In this document: positions 5,442 through 8,185 of the stretch, piece by piece
Numbering within the stretch: position 1 is the stretch's first letter
How the letters are laid out: the number at the start of each line of letters is the position of its first letter
Source of the DNA: Actinomyces sp.
GTDB lineage: Bacteria > Actinomycetota > Actinomycetes > Actinomycetales > Actinomycetaceae
Direction: 5' to 3'
Assembly (NCBI RefSeq): GCF_030530635.1
Contig: NZ_JAUMUL010000092.1
Span: 1-8,185 of the forward strand
DNA: 8,185 nucleotides
The notes under the pieces: generated by a model
Database searches by the model: none
Told to the model about the DNA's origin: nothing
The model's input: only the letters and a program-made list of their open reading frames with translations
Program-made: the position numbers and the translations under genes

Positions 5442-6364
5442 GCGCCGTCGTCTGTGAGGACGTCACCCAGCGCTTCGGCGACCTGACCGCCCTGGACTCA
5501 GTCAGCCTGGAGGTCCAAACCGGCGAGATCCTTGGGATCATCGGCCCCAACGGCGCCGGGAAGACCACCCTTCTCAGCCGGATCGAGGGTCTGGCCACGC
5601 CGACGGCGGGCCGCATCGAGGTCCTGGGCCTGGATCCCGTCGCCGACGCGCACGCCCTGTCCCTGCGCACCGGCATCCAGCTGCAGCAGGCCGCCCTGCC
5701 ACCACGACTCAAGGTCGGCGAGGCGCTGGAGCTGTTCTCTTCCTTCTACCCACGCACCCAGCCGTGGCGTCCCCTCCTGGAGCGCCTGGGCATCGCCGCC
5801 AAGGCGGGAGCCTACGTGGACAAGCTGTCCGGCGGGCAGCGCCAGCGGGTCTTCATCGCCCTGGCCCTGCTCCACGAGCCCGAACTCGTGTTCCTCGACG
5901 AGTTGACCACGGCCCTGGACCCGCAGGCTCGCCTGGCCATGTGGGACGTCGTGCGCGACATCCGCGACGGCGGCACAACAGTGGTCCTGACCACCCACTA
6001 CATGGAGGAGGCGGAGGCCCTGTGCGACCGGGTAGGCATCATCGACCACGGCCATCTCATCGCCCTGGATACAGTCCCTGCCCTCATCTCCGCGCACGGC
6101 GGCCCCGCCACCCTTCAGCTCGAACTGTCTCGGGAAGCGCCGGACTCCCTGTCCGGGCTCGAGGGCGTGAACGGCGTCGAACGGGGGCGCAGCGCCACCG
6201 GCACGCCCACCGCGACCGTACGCGGGACCGGAGCCTTCGCCCAGCGGGTCCTGGAACACCTGAACAGGTGCGGCGTAGCGGTGAGCACCATGTCCACCAC
6301 CGCCCCGTCCCTGGAGGACGTCTTCCTGAACCTCACCGGCCGTTCGATGCGAGAGGAGCATTGA
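5438..6364 (+). CDS. ABC transporter ATP-binding protein (ABC-2/DrrA-CcmA type)
   Basis: 308-residue ATPase subunit of an ABC-2-type exporter. Walker A GPNGAGKTT is at 36-44 with Lys42. The Q-loop region is GIQLQQAALPP (79-89), signature LSGGQRQR 130-137, Walker B LVFLDE 150-155, D-loop ALD 159-161 and H-loop His187 in TTHYMEEAEAL. All catalytic positions are present. The Walker B/D-loop reads DELTTALDP instead of the commoner DEPTTGLDP. The C-terminal 100 residues form the extension usual for DrrA-like subunits and end with APSLEDVFLNLTGR. The start ATG at 5438 has AAGG seven nt upstream and overlaps the AbrB stop. The partner permease follows one base after its stop. Substrate (drug, lipid or peptide) cannot be inferred. 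Confidence 0.96.
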   Translation: MSAVVCEDVTQRFGDLTALDSVSLEVQTGEILGIIGPNGAGKTTLLSRIEGLATPTAGRIEVLGLDPVADAHALSLRTGIQLQQAALPPRLKVGEALELFSSFYPRTQPWRPLLERLGIAAKAGAYVDKLSGGQRQRVFIALALLHEPELVFLDELTTALDPQARLAMWDVVRDIRDGGTTVVLTTHYMEEAEALCDRVGIIDHGHLIALDTVPALISAHGGPATLQLELSREAPDSLSGLEGVNGVERGRSATGTPTATVRGTGAFAQRVLEHLNRCGVAVSTMSTTAPSLEDVFLNLTGRSMREEH

Positions 6365-6365
6365 G

Positions 6366-7112
6366 ATGCGCGCCTACAAGACCCTGATGGTCATGCTCAT
6401 CCGCTCGTCCCTGCGCGAGCCGATCGGCCTGTTCTTCTCCATCGTCTTCGCACCCCTGCTGGTGGTGATCCTAGGGGCGGTCTTCGGCAACGACCCGATG
6501 CCGCAGTTCGGCAACCGGGGTTTCGTCGACGCGATCCTGCCGTCCTGCGCCGCCATGGTCATGGGTATGACCGGCTTCATGCTGCTACCGATCAGCCAGC
6601 TCCAGGCCCGCGAGTCCGGCGCCCTGAGCCGCCTGCGCGCCACGCCCCTGAGCCCGTGGACATACGTGGCCGCGGACCTGACCGTCAACACGGTCATCAC
6701 CCTGGTCGGCGTGATCCTGGCGCTGCTGGTCGGCTCGCTCAGCTTCGGCGCCACGATGAGCGGCAGCGTGCCCGGCGTGCTGGGAGCCGTGCTCCTGGGC
6801 CTGGTCGCCTTCCTGACCCTGGGCTACGCGCTGGCCGCGATCTACCCCGGTTCCAAGGCGGCCAACGGAATCGGCAACGGCCTGTTCCTCACGTCGATCC
6901 TGACCTCCGGGGCCTTCATCCCCACCGCCGAGGTTCCCGCAGGCCTGGAGCGGATCCAGAAGGTCTCGCCCTTCTATTACCTCTCCGAGCTGCTGCGCGG
7001 ACAGTGGACCGGACAGGCATGGTCCCAGTACACAACAGCCGTGGTGGTACTAGTCGTCATGACGGTGGTCTGCGCGACCCTGGGGGCGCGCCTATTCAAG
7101 TGGGGTGCATAG
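6366..7112 (+). CDS. ABC-2 type transporter permease
   Basis: 248 residues with six predicted membrane segments, the standard ABC-2 permease plan. Approximate spans are 20-41 (IGLFFSIVFAPLLVVILGAVF), 53-75, 101-126, 134-156, 166-186 and 220-242. Between TM2 and TM3 lies the conserved QLQARESGALSRLRATPLSPW coupling stretch. Before TM6, VSPFYYLSELLRGQWTG resembles the family's conserved periplasmic-loop segment. The start ATG at 6366 lies one base after the ATPase stop, with AGGAG (6354-6358) seven nt upstream. It acts with the preceding ATPase as an export complex in the cytoplasmic membrane, presumably a dimer of each. Neighbouring sequence gives no substrate clue, and no second permease gene is present. 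Confidence 0.94.
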   Translation: MRAYKTLMVMLIRSSLREPIGLFFSIVFAPLLVVILGAVFGNDPMPQFGNRGFVDAILPSCAAMVMGMTGFMLLPISQLQARESGALSRLRATPLSPWTYVAADLTVNTVITLVGVILALLVGSLSFGATMSGSVPGVLGAVLLGLVAFLTLGYALAAIYPGSKAANGIGNGLFLTSILTSGAFIPTAEVPAGLERIQKVSPFYYLSELLRGQWTGQAWSQYTTAVVVLVVMTVVCATLGARLFKWGA

Positions 7113-7148
7113 TCCGCACACACGACATGCGGCGTGATGGCCACCGGC

Positions 7149-7161
7149 CGGGTATCACCCG
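7149..7161 (+). terminator. Weak hairpin after the ABC operon
   Basis: CGGGT (7149-7153) and ACCCG (7157-7161) pair across a 3-nt loop. Allowing one bulged base, outer GGC/GCC pairs add to the stem. It lies 36 nt after the permease stop in a convergent gap and has no T-tract. Confidence 0.4.
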
Positions 7162-7171
7162 TGCCGAAGGG

Positions 7172-7185
7172 CGGGCTCAAGCCCG
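7172..7185. terminator. Hairpin at the 3' end of prmC
   Basis: CGGGCT (7172-7177) pairs with AGCCCG (7180-7185) around a 2-nt loop, overlapping the last codons of prmC. Between convergent genes it could serve both strands. The tiny loop means the real stem would be shorter. Confidence 0.35.
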
Positions 7186-8061
7186 TGAGGCTAGCTCGGT
7201 GACGGCCCGTAGGTAGCGGTCACGACCGGCGAGGTCCTGGCCGGTGACCGCCTCGGTGAAGCCGGCACCGAGGGCGGCCGCCCGCAGCGCGGCCCCCTGC
7301 CCGGGGTCATGTTCCATGACCAGCACCCCGCCGGGGCGCAGGAGCGCCGCCGCTCGTTTCAGGATGGCGCGGGGTATCGCCAATCCGTCCACTCCCCCGC
7401 CATAGAGGGCCAGGGCCGGGTCATGCCGCTCGGTCTCCAGATCCTCCACCGCTCCCGCGGGCACGTACGGCGGGTTGGACACGACCACATCGACTCGCCC
7501 GTCCAGTTCTGCGAGCACGGCCGGGTCACTGGCGTCACCGCGGATGGTCCTCACCCGTCCCGGCGCCAGGTGCTCGCTGTTCTCCCGCGCCAGTGCGACG
7601 GCGTCGGGGGCTGTTTCAACCGCCCATACGCGGGCCGTGGAAACCTCCACGGCGACCGCAACGGCGATGGCGCCCGAGCCGGCGCACAGATCGACGACCA
7701 CGGGGGCGCGTCCCTGTTCCGCCGCGACAGCGCGGGCGGCATCGACCGCCGCCCCGGCCACGACCTCCGTCTCGGGGCGGACGATGAACACGCCGGGTCG
7801 GCAGGTGAGCTCCAGCCCCCGGAACCACATCACGCCCAGGATGTGCTGCAGCGGCACGCGGGCGGCCCGGCGCTCCACCAATGCCGCGTATGCGGCGGCA
7901 AAGCCCTCCGGGACGCCGTCGGCGAGCAGCACCGGCCCGCCCAGCAGGTGCTCGGCCAGTAGCCGGGCGTCGACGTCCGGCGAGGAGACCCCCGCCCGGG
8001 CTAGTGTCTGCCCCGCCTCGCGCACGAGGCGCCGCAGCGCGTAGCGGTCGAGTGCGGTCAC
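7177..8061 (-). CDS. prmC: Peptide chain release factor N5-glutamine methyltransferase
   Basis: PrmC (HemK) methylates the glutamine of the GGQ motif of release factors RF1 and RF2 using S-adenosylmethionine, raising termination efficiency. The 294 residues fit the family. The N-terminal helical domain (1-90) includes PLQHILG at 70-76. RPETE at 95-99 and the SAM-binding VVDLCAGSGAIAVAVA (122-137) follow. The diagnostic catalytic motif NPPYVP is at 196-201, then YGGGVDGL (220-227) and LRPGGVLVMEHDPGQG (241-256). The GTG start at 8061 overlaps the prfA stop as GTGA, so translation is coupled to that of its own substrate protein. No other gene follows on this strand before the convergent ABC operon, although many Actinobacteria have a Sua5/TsaC-like gene here. 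Confidence 0.95.
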   Translation of the reverse strand: MTALDRYALRRLVREAGQTLARAGVSSPDVDARLLAEHLLGGPVLLADGVPEGFAAAYAALVERRAARVPLQHILGVMWFRGLELTCRPGVFIVRPETEVVAGAAVDAARAVAAEQGRAPVVVDLCAGSGAIAVAVAVEVSTARVWAVETAPDAVALARENSEHLAPGRVRTIRGDASDPAVLAELDGRVDVVVSNPPYVPAGAVEDLETERHDPALALYGGGVDGLAIPRAILKRAAALLRPGGVLVMEHDPGQGAALRAAALGAGFTEAVTGQDLAGRDRYLRAVTELASRA

Positions 8062-8185
8062 GGTTGCTCGCCGGCGGCGGCCAGGCGCTCGGCCTCATCC
8101 ATGGCGATGGCCGAGTCGACGACCGGGCCGAGGTCGCCGTCGAGCACGGCGTCGAGGTTGTAGGCCTTGTAGCCGGTGCGGTGGT
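8058..8185 (-). CDS. prfA: Peptide chain release factor 1, C-terminal end (gene enters from beyond base 8185)
   Basis: The last 42 codons before TGA read H-RTGYKAYNLDAVLDGDLGP, then VVDSAIAMDEAERLAAAGEQP. This matches the C-terminus of RF1, whose YNLDAVLDGDL segment is highly conserved. RF1 reads UAA and UAG stop codons and releases the peptide; its GGQ motif lies outside the window. It overlaps the prmC start by four bases, the widespread prfA-prmC arrangement. Confidence 0.94.
   Translation of the reverse strand, partial: HRTGYKAYNLDAVLDGDLGPVVDSAIAMDEAERLAAAGEQP

Noticed and set aside
5498..6361. 287-residue minus-strand open frame
   Set aside because: It is antisense to the ABC ATPase, whose complete motif set shows which strand codes.
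7309..7962. 217-residue plus-strand open frame
   Set aside because: It lies opposite prmC, is low complexity and without family features.

Overview
The window is very GC-rich with strong G/C third-position bias and GTG starts. Together with the protein families and an ISL3-type mobile element whose ends resemble those of Corynebacterium, this points to a high-GC Actinobacterium. An Actinomyces/Schaalia-like member of the Actinomycetaceae is my inference. No rRNA, tRNA or CRISPR array is visible.

Layout. (1) 1-1616, minus: the N-terminal two thirds of a UvrD/PcrA helicase with an unusual acidic, Ala/Pro-rich N-terminal extension. (2) 1716-2357, minus: a single DJ-1/PfpI-family gene. (3) 2358-3031: about 670 bp without a gene. 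It holds a hairpin, then a 434-bp non-autonomous element (2479-2912) with imperfect terminal inverted repeats beginning GGCTCTTCG and a perfect 8-bp flanking direct repeat (AGTTAAGG). This is the architecture of an ISL3-family MITE. A large imperfect palindrome centred on base 2603 lies inside it. Two strong hairpins follow on its right, the larger placed as terminator of the next operon. (4) 4866 to 3032, minus: a tight three-gene operon of atypical NAD(P)-binding SDR, LacA/NodL-like hexapeptide acetyltransferase and NTF2/SnoaL-like protein. (5) 4867-5156: divergent intergenic region. (6) 5157-7112, plus: an overlapping operon of AbrB-type regulator, ABC ATPase and ABC-2 permease. Its promoter appears to place transcription initiation on the GTG start codon (leaderless). 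(7) 7113-7176: short convergent terminator region. (8) 8185 to 7177, minus: end of prfA (release factor 1) overlapping prmC, which methylates release factors.

How they work together. prfA/prmC is a functional pair in translation termination. The AbrB-ABC-ABC2 genes form a self-contained, probably autoregulated efflux cassette. The SDR/acetyltransferase/NTF2 operon looks like a small-molecule modification or detoxification set of unknown substrate. PcrA and prfA/prmC are housekeeping and everything between them is accessory in character. The most notable non-coding signal is the ISL3-like MITE and its internal palindrome.
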